In this document: positions 41,751-50,580 of the stretch, one piece after another
Position numbering within the stretch: the first letter of the stretch is position 1
How the letters are laid out: every line of letters begins with the position of its first letter
From: Achromobacter piechaudii NBRC 102461
GTDB taxonomy: Bacteria; Pseudomonadota; Gammaproteobacteria; Burkholderiales; Burkholderiaceae_B
Reading direction: 5' to 3'
Length of the DNA: 64,000 nt
NCBI RefSeq assembly: GCF_001571245.1
Contig: NZ_BCTK01000001.1
Coordinates: forward strand, 1,178,001 to 1,242,000
Notes under the pieces: model-generated
What the model was told of the DNA's origin: nothing
The model's input: only the letters and a program-made list of their open reading frames with translations
The model's database searches: none
Program-made: the position numbers and the translations under genes

Positions 41751-43529
41751 CTACACCAGGCTGCGTTGCACAACCTGATTGCGGCCATTGAGCTTGGCCT
41801 GATAGAGCAATTCGTCAGCGACGTTGAACATCGTCCCAGCCAACGCGGCCTGTTCCCATGGCACGCAGGCCACGCCGAAACTGGCGGTCAGGCCGAACAG
41901 CTTGCCGTTGTCGGACAGCACCGCCGTGTCCGCGATGGCCGCCCGCATGCGTTCCGCCATCTCAACCGCCTCGGCCGCGCTGCCGGTATGGCACAGCACC
42001 GCGAATTCCTCGCCGCCTACACGCGCCACCACATCCGATTTTCGCCAGACGACGCGGCAAAGATCCGCAACCGCTTTCAACGCCAGATCTCCGCTGGCGT
42101 GTCCGTAGGTGTCGTTGACGTGCTTGAAGTGATCGATGTCGAACAGGATGAAGGTCAGAGCCGGCCCTGGTCCTTGCCAGTTGGCGCGCGCCAGTTCAAA
42201 CCGGGTTTCGAAAGCGCGGCGGTTCAGCAGACCCGTCAGGTAGTCGGTTTCGGCCTGTGTCGCCAGGTCGGCGATCAGGCGGTCGCGTTCGCTTTCCAGC
42301 CGCTTCCTGACGACGGAACTGTCTTTCAATACGCGCAGCGCGGCAAAGACGTCGCCGACTTCGCCTTGATGACGACCCGCAGGAATGCGTGCGGGCGTGG
42401 TGCCGTGCGCAATCGCGCTGATGATGCGCGTGACCAGGCCGAAAGGGCGAATCACCTTGCGGCGCAATTGCACCAGGGCAAGCGCCAACGCGGCCACCAG
42501 CAACGCGGTCGCCACCAGCGTCACCACCAACAGCGTCAATGCCTGCTCCCGATGCACCTGGATACTTTGGCTGACGCGGTCCAGCAGTGCATCACGAAAC
42601 TGCGTGATCGACCCCATCAGCGGTACATACGTCGCCGCCAATTCGCCGGTGGAGATCCTCGTCGAGTAGCTCGACGTAAGGGCGCCGCGCACCTGGTCCA
42701 GATAGTCCAGCCCCTCGCCGAAATAGCGTTGCCGCAAGGTCGCATACATCAAGGACGCCGCCAGGTCGGGCCGCGTGGCCATACGCGAATTGATCAGCGC
42801 CCATAGTTCGTCGATGCGGCCGCGCACTCGTTCGATGCGGTAGTGCTCGTCGAGGGTCAACGCGCGGTGCGCGGTCAGCGCCGGCGTATATAGCGAACCC
42901 AGGAATCCGGCTTGCTCTCGGAGATCGCTGGCCAGCAGGGCCAAAGACAGCACGCCGGGCGCGTCGATTTCGTTTTGCATGGCCACGCCCACCTGCCCAG
43001 CCATGGCGGCTTGCCATTCAGGAATGACGGCCACCATCCGGCTAACGGTGTCCCAGACGAGTTCCGTGCTGAGTTGGTCGCGCGGCATGGCGATCCGTTG
43101 ATCGGCATTCTTCCTCGCCTCGATCAGCGCCTGGCGCGCGCGAAGAAAGTCCGTGCGCTCCTTGGCGGACGTCGGGTTCAACGGCGGGGCGTAGAGCGCC
43201 AGCAGCGCGTCGATGTGCCGATCGGTCTTTTCTCGGGCGGCGCGCAGCGCGGCCAACGTCGAGGCGGGCAGGGGGTGGTCGGCGCCCAAGACCGCATTCA
43301 TCGGCCCGCGTTCGGCCGAGGCCAGTTCGATTACAGTCACCGTGGCACGGACGATTTCGAACGCATTGCGCGCGTCGGTGGAAGACGAGCAGGTCTTCCA
43401 ATTCTGTAGCAGCAGCATGCCGGTCAGCACCGAGACCAACAACAGCATGCCCGCCGCCAACAGGAAGAAAACCTTTTCCAGCGATTGAGAAGCGAACGCG
43501 CGGCGCAGCATTGACGTGCCAAAAAGCAT
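41751..43529 (-). CDS. Membrane-bound diguanylate cyclase (GGDEF)
   Basis: The 592-residue protein has an N-terminal membrane helix (VFFLLAAGMLLLVSVLTGMLL), a helical periplasmic sensor of about 300 residues, a second membrane helix (TLLVVTLVATALLVAALALAL), a HAMP-like linker and a GGDEF domain. The active-site GGEEF (505-509) is intact, with an inhibitory RxxD site (RKSD) five residues before. It should make c-di-GMP under product feedback. A second cyclase lies immediately upstream. Confidence 0.92.
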   Translation of the reverse strand: MLFGTSMLRRAFASQSLEKVFFLLAAGMLLLVSVLTGMLLLQNWKTCSSSTDARNAFEIVRATVTVIELASAERGPMNAVLGADHPLPASTLAALRAAREKTDRHIDALLALYAPPLNPTSAKERTDFLRARQALIEARKNADQRIAMPRDQLSTELVWDTVSRMVAVIPEWQAAMAGQVGVAMQNEIDAPGVLSLALLASDLREQAGFLGSLYTPALTAHRALTLDEHYRIERVRGRIDELWALINSRMATRPDLAASLMYATLRQRYFGEGLDYLDQVRGALTSSYSTRISTGELAATYVPLMGSITQFRDALLDRVSQSIQVHREQALTLLVVTLVATALLVAALALALVQLRRKVIRPFGLVTRIISAIAHGTTPARIPAGRHQGEVGDVFAALRVLKDSSVVRKRLESERDRLIADLATQAETDYLTGLLNRRAFETRFELARANWQGPGPALTFILFDIDHFKHVNDTYGHASGDLALKAVADLCRVVWRKSDVVARVGGEEFAVLCHTGSAAEAVEMAERMRAAIADTAVLSDNGKLFGLTASFGVACVPWEQAALAGTMFNVADELLYQAKLNGRNQVVQRSLV

Positions 43530-43775
43530 GGTCCGTGGACCAGGACGAGTGCTGCGCAGAATACTGTAAATACCAGCGTGGCGGCGCGTGTGGCAGGTGG
43601 TGCGAAGCAGAAATCCTGGCTCGGACGAAACAGTATTTCGCGCTGCTGCAAAGCGTTGCAGAAGCATCCCGATTCTTGGTGGCAATACGCGCGTTTGATC
43701 GCAAGTCCGAGGACTTCAGGACGAGTAAATGGGCAGGCCAAGAACGATGCGATCGTTCATGCCGGCGCTGTCGCC

Positions 43776-45326
43776 TCACCCCACTTGCATGACGACCTGG
43801 TTTCGCCCTTGCTTCTTCGCGGCATACAGCGCGGCGTCCGCGGCCTTGAACGTCGGGGCGACGTCGCCGGTGGCCGTGGTCCATTGCGCCACGCCTGCCG
43901 ACACCGTAATGCCGTCCACGCCCGACAGCGGCTGCCCGGCCGTGTGCTTGCGCAGGCGTTCGGCCACGCTTGCCGCTTCCTTCGCGCCGGCGTTGGGCAG
44001 CAGCATCAGGAACTCTTCGCCGCCGCTGCGGCACAGCACGTCGGACGGACGCGAACATTGCCGCATCAGGTCGGCCATGCCGCGTATGACTTCGTCGCCT
44101 TTGGGATGGCCGTGCGTATCATTGACCCGCTTGAAGTGGTCGATGTCCAGCGCCACCACGGCAAACGGCGTGCCGCTGGTTTGCAGATGCTCGACCGCGT
44201 CCTGCATGCCGCGCCGATTGCGCAGGCCCGTCAACGGATCAGTGATGCTGGCTTGATTAAGCTTGCCGATCTTGTCCTGCAAGCTGGAAATGCTGGCCAT
44301 CACGGCGCGCTTCAAGCGTTCCGCTTCGAAATACCACGCCTTGACGGACTGCACCCGTTGCATGGCGACGGCCACATCCTGGTGTTCGACATTGGTGGCC
44401 AGTTGCGACAGGGGCAGGGAGATCAAGCGGGCACACCACCAGATCGCCAGCAGGAACGCCAGCGCCAGCGGCGCGGCATAACCGATCAGGGCCCAGATCA
44501 GCTCGTGGATGGGTTCCAGCGTGATGGCGGCCGGCCGCTGCGCGATGATGCCCCATCCGCTCAGGGGTTCGGGCGCATAACCGGCCAGCATGTCCACGCC
44601 TTTGGTATTCACAACGCGCTGCGCGCCCGACTCGCCTCGGGTTACCGCCGCGACGACCGGATTGTGCGTGACGTTTTCGCCCACGCGCGCCGCTTCCACG
44701 TGATAGATCAGTTGCCCCTCGCTATCGACCACGAACAGATAGGAACCATCCACATAATGATGCTTGCCCAGCAGCTGCTGGAGCGCGCTGTCATTGCGCA
44801 GGTAGATCGTGCCGGCGATATAGCCCAGATACCGGCCGTCATTGGAGTAGATGGGGTGCGACAGGTTGATGAGCATGTTGCCCGCGATGGACACATATGG
44901 CTTGCTGATCAAGGGCTGGCGTGCCTGCAACGCCGCGCGGCTGCCCGGGCTGTCGATCCGCGTGCCCAGGAAGTTCCGGAACGTCTGCGTGGTGGCCAGG
45001 ATCGTTCCGTCCGCGCCGATCACGCCGACCGAGTTGAAGTCGTTGGCCTGTTCCTGCAAGCGGGCGACTTCGGCGGCCAGCACGTCCGGCGCGTCGACCT
45101 GGGTGGCCAGGTGGCGCGCGCTGTAAGCCAGTTGTTGCTGCGCCGACTTCAGAAAATTCGTGGTGCTTTCAGCAAGCTTGGCCGCGTAGACGCGATTGGA
45201 CTCCAGCGTGTTGCTGATGAGCTGGTCGCGCTGCACGAGATAGCTGGCGTACAAGGCATTGGCGGTGGCGGCGATGGCGCTGAGAACGGTAAGCGCAAGC
45301 ACTAGCCCGCGTAGGTTGATTCGCAT
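43776..45326 (-). CDS. Diguanylate cyclase with Cache-type periplasmic sensor
   Basis: The 516-residue protein has a membrane helix at each end of a dCache-like periplasmic domain (about 30-280, with VIGADGTILATTQTF and VVDSEGQLIYHV), then a GGDEF domain with intact GGEEF (435-439) and I-site RPSD five residues upstream. It likely senses a small external ligand and makes c-di-GMP. It precedes the other cyclase on the same strand by 246 bases; that gap has no gene. Confidence 0.93.
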   Translation of the reverse strand: MRINLRGLVLALTVLSAIAATANALYASYLVQRDQLISNTLESNRVYAAKLAESTTNFLKSAQQQLAYSARHLATQVDAPDVLAAEVARLQEQANDFNSVGVIGADGTILATTQTFRNFLGTRIDSPGSRAALQARQPLISKPYVSIAGNMLINLSHPIYSNDGRYLGYIAGTIYLRNDSALQQLLGKHHYVDGSYLFVVDSEGQLIYHVEAARVGENVTHNPVVAAVTRGESGAQRVVNTKGVDMLAGYAPEPLSGWGIIAQRPAAITLEPIHELIWALIGYAAPLALAFLLAIWWCARLISLPLSQLATNVEHQDVAVAMQRVQSVKAWYFEAERLKRAVMASISSLQDKIGKLNQASITDPLTGLRNRRGMQDAVEHLQTSGTPFAVVALDIDHFKRVNDTHGHPKGDEVIRGMADLMRQCSRPSDVLCRSGGEEFLMLLPNAGAKEAASVAERLRKHTAGQPLSGVDGITVSAGVAQWTTATGDVAPTFKAADAALYAAKKQGRNQVVMQVG

Positions 45327-45437
45327 GAGGGTGGGGTCGGCGGGGAATCAGGAAAGGGGGGGGACGGCGCGGCGGTGGCGCACGACCGGGGGTCGGCGCT
45401 TGGGCGATCCGACGTTTACGGCAAAATCGACCAACAT

Positions 45438-46517
45438 CTATAGGGCTACGCTGTCCGGATCGTCCAGCAGGCGGGCGGCCGGCGAGCGCGCGGCGGCGCC
45501 GGCGCGGAAATACCCCATGACCGTCGCGACGCTGGCATGGCCGGTCATGGCCATGGTGTCGCCCAGCGGCACGTTGCGGCGGCCCGCTTCCGTGACGAAG
45601 CCCGAACGCAGGCTGTGCGCGGAAAATGCGCCCTCCAGGCCGGCCAGCTTGCAGCGCTCAAGCACGATGTCGCGCACGGCGGCGGCGGCCAGGGGTTCGC
45701 CGACGACGTCGCCGCGCCGCACGCGCCGGAAGATGGGGCCGTGATCGATGCCGCTGGCGGCAAGCCACGCATCCAGCGCCTGCGCCGCCGAGCCGGTGAT
45801 CGGCTTTTGATCGTCGGCGCGACGGGCGCCAGCCTGGTTGGTCTTCGATTGGGTCAGTCTATATAGATAGCCGTCGCCCGTGCGCGTGACGTTTTCCAGC
45901 GTGGCCCGCACGACTTCGGACCGACGCCGCCCGCCGCTGGCCCAGGCGAACAGCAGCAGGGCGCGGTCGCGCAACCCACGCAGCGAATCATCACAGGTGG
46001 CCAACATGGCTTGCAGCGGTTCGCGCGTCAGCGCTTCTTTCTTGGCGGGCGCCATGCCACGACGGGCGTAGGCGCGGCGCGTCTTGGCCAGCAATTCGCG
46101 CACGGCAGGGGCGGCGCAAGGGTTGGGATAGCCGTGCAGCACGTGCGCTTTCGACAGGACCGACAGGCGCTGCAGCAGCGTGTTCAGGCTGGGCGGGCCC
46201 AGCCGGCCCTTGGCTTTCAGGCGGACCAATTCCTGGTCCAGCGCCAGCGGCAACTCCCACTTCAAACCCTGGTCCGTCACGCGCTGGGCATGGTCCACCA
46301 CGAACTGGATGACGGCGGCCTCGGGCAAGGGCAGGGCGAAGCGGCGCCCGTAACGCAACTCGAACCAGGCGCTCCAGTAGCGGATGGCGGCGCGATAGCT
46401 TGCCGCGGTGTTGGCGGAACTGCCTTCGCGCATCAGGCTGCGGACGGCCGCGTCCGCCTGCGAGTCCAGGGCGTTCGGGTCCAACAAGGGCAGCGAGGCC
46501 AGCAATTTCAACGACAT
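45438..46517 (-). CDS. Tyrosine site-specific recombinase/integrase
   Basis: The 359-residue protein has an N-terminal SAM-like core-binding domain (SSANTAASYRAAIRYWSAWF) and a catalytic domain with Arg in GGRRRSEVV, Lys in LTQSKTNQ, HSLRSGFV, GHASVATVMGYF (His and nucleophilic Tyr). All catalytic residues are present. It is divergent from a KfrA-like gene. No att site, tRNA or phage genes are nearby, so it may act as a stand-alone recombinase or a relic of an integrated element. Confidence 0.92.
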   Translation of the reverse strand: MSLKLLASLPLLDPNALDSQADAAVRSLMREGSSANTAASYRAAIRYWSAWFELRYGRRFALPLPEAAVIQFVVDHAQRVTDQGLKWELPLALDQELVRLKAKGRLGPPSLNTLLQRLSVLSKAHVLHGYPNPCAAPAVRELLAKTRRAYARRGMAPAKKEALTREPLQAMLATCDDSLRGLRDRALLLFAWASGGRRRSEVVRATLENVTRTGDGYLYRLTQSKTNQAGARRADDQKPITGSAAQALDAWLAASGIDHGPIFRRVRRGDVVGEPLAAAAVRDIVLERCKLAGLEGAFSAHSLRSGFVTEAGRRNVPLGDTMAMTGHASVATVMGYFRAGAAARSPAARLLDDPDSVAL

Positions 46518-46716
46518 CGGGCAGGGCAAGCGTAAGGGCGGGAGAGACTTCAGCACTATACGAAAAGCGCGGGGGTTTTCGGCGTTGGCGGTCGCTGGGT
46601 GGCCGCTCCAGGCTTGGATTCATGCGGTTTTGCGGCTTTTTTGCACGGAATCGCCGAAAAGCGCGCCGCGATGGATTTGTTATATATATTCATACGTAGG
46701 CTGTATGATATCTAAC

Positions 46717-46762
46717 ACTAATGCTAGATTAGTCCCGATAAGGTTCCATTATCGTGACTAAT
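46717..46762. promoter_or_regulatory. Putative KfrA operator
   Basis: ACTAAT-GCTAG-ATTAGT (46717-46733) is a perfect 6-bp dyad, and a third ACTAAT half-site follows at 46757-46762, in the AT-rich divergent region before the kfrA-like gene. Confidence 0.6.
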
Positions 46763-46797
46763 TCGCGCGCTTGAACTGATTTGATTGGGAGTAGGCC

Positions 46798-47850
46798 ATG
46801 GCCACGGGTATCACCGAAAACGACGTCTGGACCGCCGCCGACGCGCTGCTGCTGGAAGGGGCGCGCCCCACGATCGAACGCGTGCGGCAGAAGATCGGCC
46901 GTGGCTCGCCCAACACCGTCAGCCCGCACCTGGAGACGTGGTTTCGCGCCTTGGGCGCGCGGATCAAGGACCCGGGCGCGTTTGCCGCGCCGCCTGCCAT
47001 CCCCGATCCCATCACGCAGGCCGCCACGCATTTCTGGGAAGCCGCGCTGGCCGAAGCACGCGCAGAGCAGGCCGAGGCGTATCGCGAACGCTGGCAAGAG
47101 CTGGCGGACGATGGCGAGCGGCTGGCGATGCAGGCTGAACAATTGCAGCTGCGAGAACAGCAATTAGCCAAGCGCGAAAGCGATCTCCAGGAAGGCCTGC
47201 GCGTGGCCACGGCGCAACTGGCGGCCACGGAAGAGCGCTTGCAGGCGGCCGAACGGCAGTTGCGCCAGCGTGATGATCAGCTCAAGCAGACGCGAGGGCA
47301 GTTGCAAGATGCGCAGAGCGCCGTACAGACCTTGCTGATCGAAGCCGAAAAAATGCGCGGCGCGCATGCGCAAGCGTTGGAAGCGCTGGAATCGCGTCAT
47401 GCGGCGCACGAACGGCGCTGGCTGAATGAACTGGACGCCGAGCGCGGCGCGGCAAAGAAGCTGCAAGCGCGTCTGGACGACGCCCAGTTGGCTGCGCAAA
47501 AGCAGGCCGAGCAGTCGCAGACTTCGTTGCGCGAAGCGCAAGACGCCAAGCGCACGGCCGAGAAAGCCGCACAAGAGGCGCGCGCCGAGATTCTGGCGGC
47601 GCAGACGCGCCATGCCGCGATGCACGCGGCCGAGACTTCGGCCCGTGACGCATTAGCCTCAGCACAAAGCACGCTGACGTCATCCAGGCAAAACGAGCAG
47701 GCGCTGTTGGCGCGGCTGGCGGCCGCAGACGCACAAGCGGCGACCCTGCTGGCGCAGTTGCAGCAGAAGGACGAACAATTGAATGCGCTGACCCGCCACT
47801 TGATGACGGCGGCCGTGGGGGCAGGCGAGGGGAGCGTGGCGGGGACTTAG
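46798..47850 (+). CDS. KfrA-like DNA-binding coiled-coil protein
   Basis: The 350-residue protein starts with a KfrA_N domain (VWTAADALLLEGARPTIERV, GRGSPNTVSPHLETWF) followed by a very long Ala/Glu/Gln-rich coiled coil (about 80-330). KfrA of broad-host plasmids binds its own promoter and forms a filament-like scaffold aiding plasmid stability. Here it is chromosomal-looking and paired with an integrase. Confidence 0.88.
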   Translation: MATGITENDVWTAADALLLEGARPTIERVRQKIGRGSPNTVSPHLETWFRALGARIKDPGAFAAPPAIPDPITQAATHFWEAALAEARAEQAEAYRERWQELADDGERLAMQAEQLQLREQQLAKRESDLQEGLRVATAQLAATEERLQAAERQLRQRDDQLKQTRGQLQDAQSAVQTLLIEAEKMRGAHAQALEALESRHAAHERRWLNELDAERGAAKKLQARLDDAQLAAQKQAEQSQTSLREAQDAKRTAEKAAQEARAEILAAQTRHAAMHAAETSARDALASAQSTLTSSRQNEQALLARLAAADAQAATLLAQLQQKDEQLNALTRHLMTAAVGAGEGSVAGT

Positions 47851-48112
47851 TACGAGAACTTGGAACGACAGCCGAGGAAACAACGGCAGGTTTCGCTTCT
47901 TCGGCAGCTCTCACACCTTCGGCTCTCGCTTCAACAACGTCAAACGCGGAACAAAAGCCAACCCCGCCCATTCCTCGCAGATAGGCGCAGCACCGACTCA
48001 GCCGTCAACGCCGGGATCCTTCCAAACAAAGGCTCTGGATTCCCCCGGCGTCGCCATCGCCACAGCCCGCAAGCTCAAGCCGGCGACGTCACGCATTCCC
48101 TCGACACCATTC
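47851..48112. other. 262-base stretch without a gene
   Basis: Neither strand shows a supported gene; it only separates two convergent transcription units. Confidence 0.5.
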
Positions 48113-48310
48113 CTATCGACCAGGATAGTTGCCTTGAAACGGCGTGTTGTCGGGCTCGCCAAAGTTCTCCGAGTGGTAATTGGCATGGTCGCGCTGCATG
48201 GCAGGCGCGCCCTGCTGGGTGGAGCTATAAGAGCTGGGCGCGGTGCAGCCGGCCAATGTCACGGCCAACAGCGCGGCGGGGATAGCGGCAAGTAAGGTCA
48301 AGGGCCTCAT
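48113..48310 (-). CDS. Small lipoprotein
   Basis: The 65-residue precursor has a lipoprotein signal (PLTLLAAIPAALLAVTLAGC, lipobox LAGC at residue 22) and a polar mature part ending FQGNYPGR. GGAGG lies seven bases before the ATG. A consensus sigma-54 promoter precedes it. Function unknown; an envelope-stress lipoprotein is a guess. Confidence 0.82.
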   Translation of the reverse strand: MRPLTLLAAIPAALLAVTLAGCTAPSSYSSTQQGAPAMQRDHANYHSENFGEPDNTPFQGNYPGR

Positions 48311-48399
48311 GGCAAACCTCCAGAGAGATGCCGCCACGGGTGCGGCCGCCGGGATTTCGGGGCCGTCGCCACCCAACACTGGCGGCGAGGGGGTGCCCA

Positions 48400-48413
48400 G
48401 CAAGCCGCATGCC
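48400..48413 (-). promoter_or_regulatory. Sigma-54 promoter for the small lipoprotein
   Basis: Minus strand GGCATGCGGCTTGC (GG 48413-48412, GC 48401-48400). Predicted start near 48388, 78-base leader. Confidence 0.8.
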
Positions 48414-48556
48414 CGACGCCAGCCCGTATCTGCTACAAGTCGGCTTGAATTTCGGATAAATTCCGATAAACGCGTCCACGTCGCCTGCCGGGCATCCGCC
48501 CCTTCGTCGCGACGGGAAATCTGCGGGGCGCAACAGCGCCTTGCCGGGAGCATCGG

Positions 48557-49687
48557 GTGAATCCACGTCCAACGGCTGATCTAGCCCGCATTCTGCTCCT
48601 CATCGTCATCCTCTCAGCGCTCATGGTCGGCAGCCTGTATGTGCTGCAACCGTTCCTGCCGGGCCTGATCTGGGCGACCACCATCGTGGTGGCGACCTGG
48701 CCGGTGCTGCTCGTGGTGCAGCAGCGCTGCGGCGGGCGCCGATGGGCCGCCACGGTAGTCATGCTGCTGATCCTGCTGGTTGTGATCGTGTTGCCGCTGT
48801 ATCAGGTGATCTCGACACTGGCCGAACATAGTGGCGCGATCATGGACGCGGTCAAACGCCTGCCCGACTACACCTTGCTGGCGCCGCCCGGCTGGATTCG
48901 CAGCGTTCCGGTGGCCGGCCCCAAGCTGGCGCAGGAATGGCAGACCCTGTCCGATGCGGGTGCGGGCGGTCTGCTGGCGCGGCTGGAACCGTACCTGACC
49001 ATGGCGGCGCGCTGGCTGTTGAGCCACGCGGCCATCGTGGGCGTGTTCGTCATGCATATGCTGATCACCATCGTCATCTCCGGCATTCTGTATAGCCAGG
49101 GCGATGCAGCGGCCGAATTCGTGAAGCGTTTCTCGAACCGCCTGGCTGGCGAACGCGGCGTGGCGGCCGTCCGGCTGGCGGGCGCCGCCGTGCGCGCCGT
49201 GGCGTTGGGCATCGTGGTGACAGCAGTGGTGCAGTCCGCGCTGGGCGGCGTGGGCTTGTGGATTGCGGGCGTGCCGGCCGCCGGCATTCTGACGGCGTTG
49301 ATGGTCATGCTTTGCCTGGCGCAACTGGGCCCGTTCCTGCCCATGCTGGGCGGCGTGATCTGGCTGTTTCAGAACGACATGCGACTGGCCGCGATCCTCC
49401 TGCTGGTGTGGGCGCTCATCGTGGCGATGCTGGACAACCTGCTGCGTCCGATGCTGATCAAGCGCGGCGTGAACCTGTCGTTGCTGCTGATCCTGTCCGG
49501 CGTGTTAGGCGGCATGTTTGCGTTTGGCATCGTCGGCCTATTCATCGGCCCGGTCATTCTGGCGGTGACGTCCACCTTGCTCAAAGCCTGGATCGACGAA
49601 GTGCCGCCGCCCGCATCGACGGTGGCGATTCCGAATACCCCGGATGCCACGTTGCCGGTCGCGGGGCCGACTCGCGAAAAGGCGTAA
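48557..49687 (+). CDS. AI-2E family (PurR-regulated permease-like) transporter
   Basis: The 376-residue protein has the AI-2E/YdiK pattern: paired N-terminal helices (ILLLIVILSALMVGSLYVLQPF), a soluble middle part (AEHSGAIMDAVKRLP), then LWIAGVPAAGILTALMVMLCLAQLGPFLP and the C-terminal DNLLRPMLIKRGVNLSLLLIL block. Closest in character to YdiK. Its ligand is unknown. Confidence 0.9.
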   Translation: MNPRPTADLARILLLIVILSALMVGSLYVLQPFLPGLIWATTIVVATWPVLLVVQQRCGGRRWAATVVMLLILLVVIVLPLYQVISTLAEHSGAIMDAVKRLPDYTLLAPPGWIRSVPVAGPKLAQEWQTLSDAGAGGLLARLEPYLTMAARWLLSHAAIVGVFVMHMLITIVISGILYSQGDAAAEFVKRFSNRLAGERGVAAVRLAGAAVRAVALGIVVTAVVQSALGGVGLWIAGVPAAGILTALMVMLCLAQLGPFLPMLGGVIWLFQNDMRLAAILLLVWALIVAMLDNLLRPMLIKRGVNLSLLLILSGVLGGMFAFGIVGLFIGPVILAVTSTLLKAWIDEVPPPASTVAIPNTPDATLPVAGPTREKA

Positions 49688-49702
49688 CATCTGCCTGACA
49701 CG

Positions 49703-49727
49703 GCGGGCATCTGGCCCGCTTTTTTTG
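49703..49727 (+). terminator. Rho-independent terminator
   Basis: GCGGGC-ATCTG-GCCCGC followed by a T run, 16 bases after the AI-2E gene. Confidence 0.85.
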
Positions 49728-49839
49728 CAACACCCCCGGCAATACCCATGACGATGCACCCGCAAACGCCACTCCTCGGCACCTTCCACATTTCTCCGAC
49801 CCCGCCCACGGCCAAACGCGCCGCCCAGGGGCCGCGCCC

Positions 49840-50565
49840 ATGAGCGAAAGCGTACGCCTGGCCAAGCGACTGGCCGCCGACCTGTCTTGCTCACGCGGCG
49901 ACGCCGAACGGTATATCGAAGGCGGCTGGGTGGCCGTCGATGGCAAGACCGTCGAAGAACCCGGCGCGCGCGTCGGCCCGGGCCAGACCGTCGCGCTGCT
50001 ACCGGGCGCCAAGCTCGAAGACATCAAGCCCGTCACGATCCTGGTGCACAAGCCGGCCGGCACCTACGCCGACAACGAACCCGGCTCGGCGCTGGATCTC
50101 ATCATTCCGAAGAATCTGATGCCGGGCGACCGCTCGGGCCGCCGCTATCTGAAGCGCATGTTCAACGGCCTGAAACTGGTCACGCCGCTGGAGCGCGCGG
50201 CCAGCGGGCTGGTGGTCTACACGCAGGAATACGCGGTGTCGCGCAAGCTGATGGAAGAGGGCAGGCTGGTCGAGCAGGAATACGTGGCGCAAGTCACCGG
50301 CAAACTTAGCGAGGCCGATCTGGCGCGCCTGCAACGCGGCATGGCCTTTGAAGGACGCGCCGCCACGCCCATGAAAGTCAGCTGGCAGAACGAAACCCAT
50401 CTGCGATTTGCGCTGAAAACGCCGCTGCCCGGATTCATCGAATACGTGTGCGACACGGCCGGCCTGCAATTGCAGCAGCTGCGCCGCATCCGCATCGGGC
50501 GGCTGCCATTGGCCGGCATGGCCGTCGGCCAATGGCGCTACCGGCTGGACTACGAGCGGTTTTGA
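49840..50565 (+). CDS. RluF/RsuA-family pseudouridine synthase homologue lacking the catalytic Asp
   Basis: The 241-residue protein has an N-terminal S4 RNA-binding domain (RLAKRLAADLSCSRGDAERY) and a pseudouridine synthase domain (ILVHKPAGTYADNE, YVAQVTGKLSEADL, LQLQQLRRIRIGRLPLAG). The active-site motif GRLDxxSxGL reads here as TPLERAASGL, so the universally conserved Asp is Glu and the adjacent Arg is Pro. Without the Asp the family is not catalytic, so it may now act as an rRNA-binding protein. Start by the family N-terminus. Confidence 0.88.
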   Translation: MSESVRLAKRLAADLSCSRGDAERYIEGGWVAVDGKTVEEPGARVGPGQTVALLPGAKLEDIKPVTILVHKPAGTYADNEPGSALDLIIPKNLMPGDRSGRRYLKRMFNGLKLVTPLERAASGLVVYTQEYAVSRKLMEEGRLVEQEYVAQVTGKLSEADLARLQRGMAFEGRAATPMKVSWQNETHLRFALKTPLPGFIEYVCDTAGLQLQQLRRIRIGRLPLAGMAVGQWRYRLDYERF

Positions 50566-50580
50566 AGTAGACAAACCACC

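Noticed and set aside
45438-47850. Integrative element or prophage
   Set aside because: Only a recombinase and a KfrA-like gene are present; no attachment repeats, tRNA, structural or transfer genes were found.
47860-48285. Open frame antisense to the small lipoprotein
   Set aside because: Composition is Arg/Ser/Gln-rich shadow sequence, and the opposite strand has a clear lipoprotein with a promoter and Shine-Dalgarno site.
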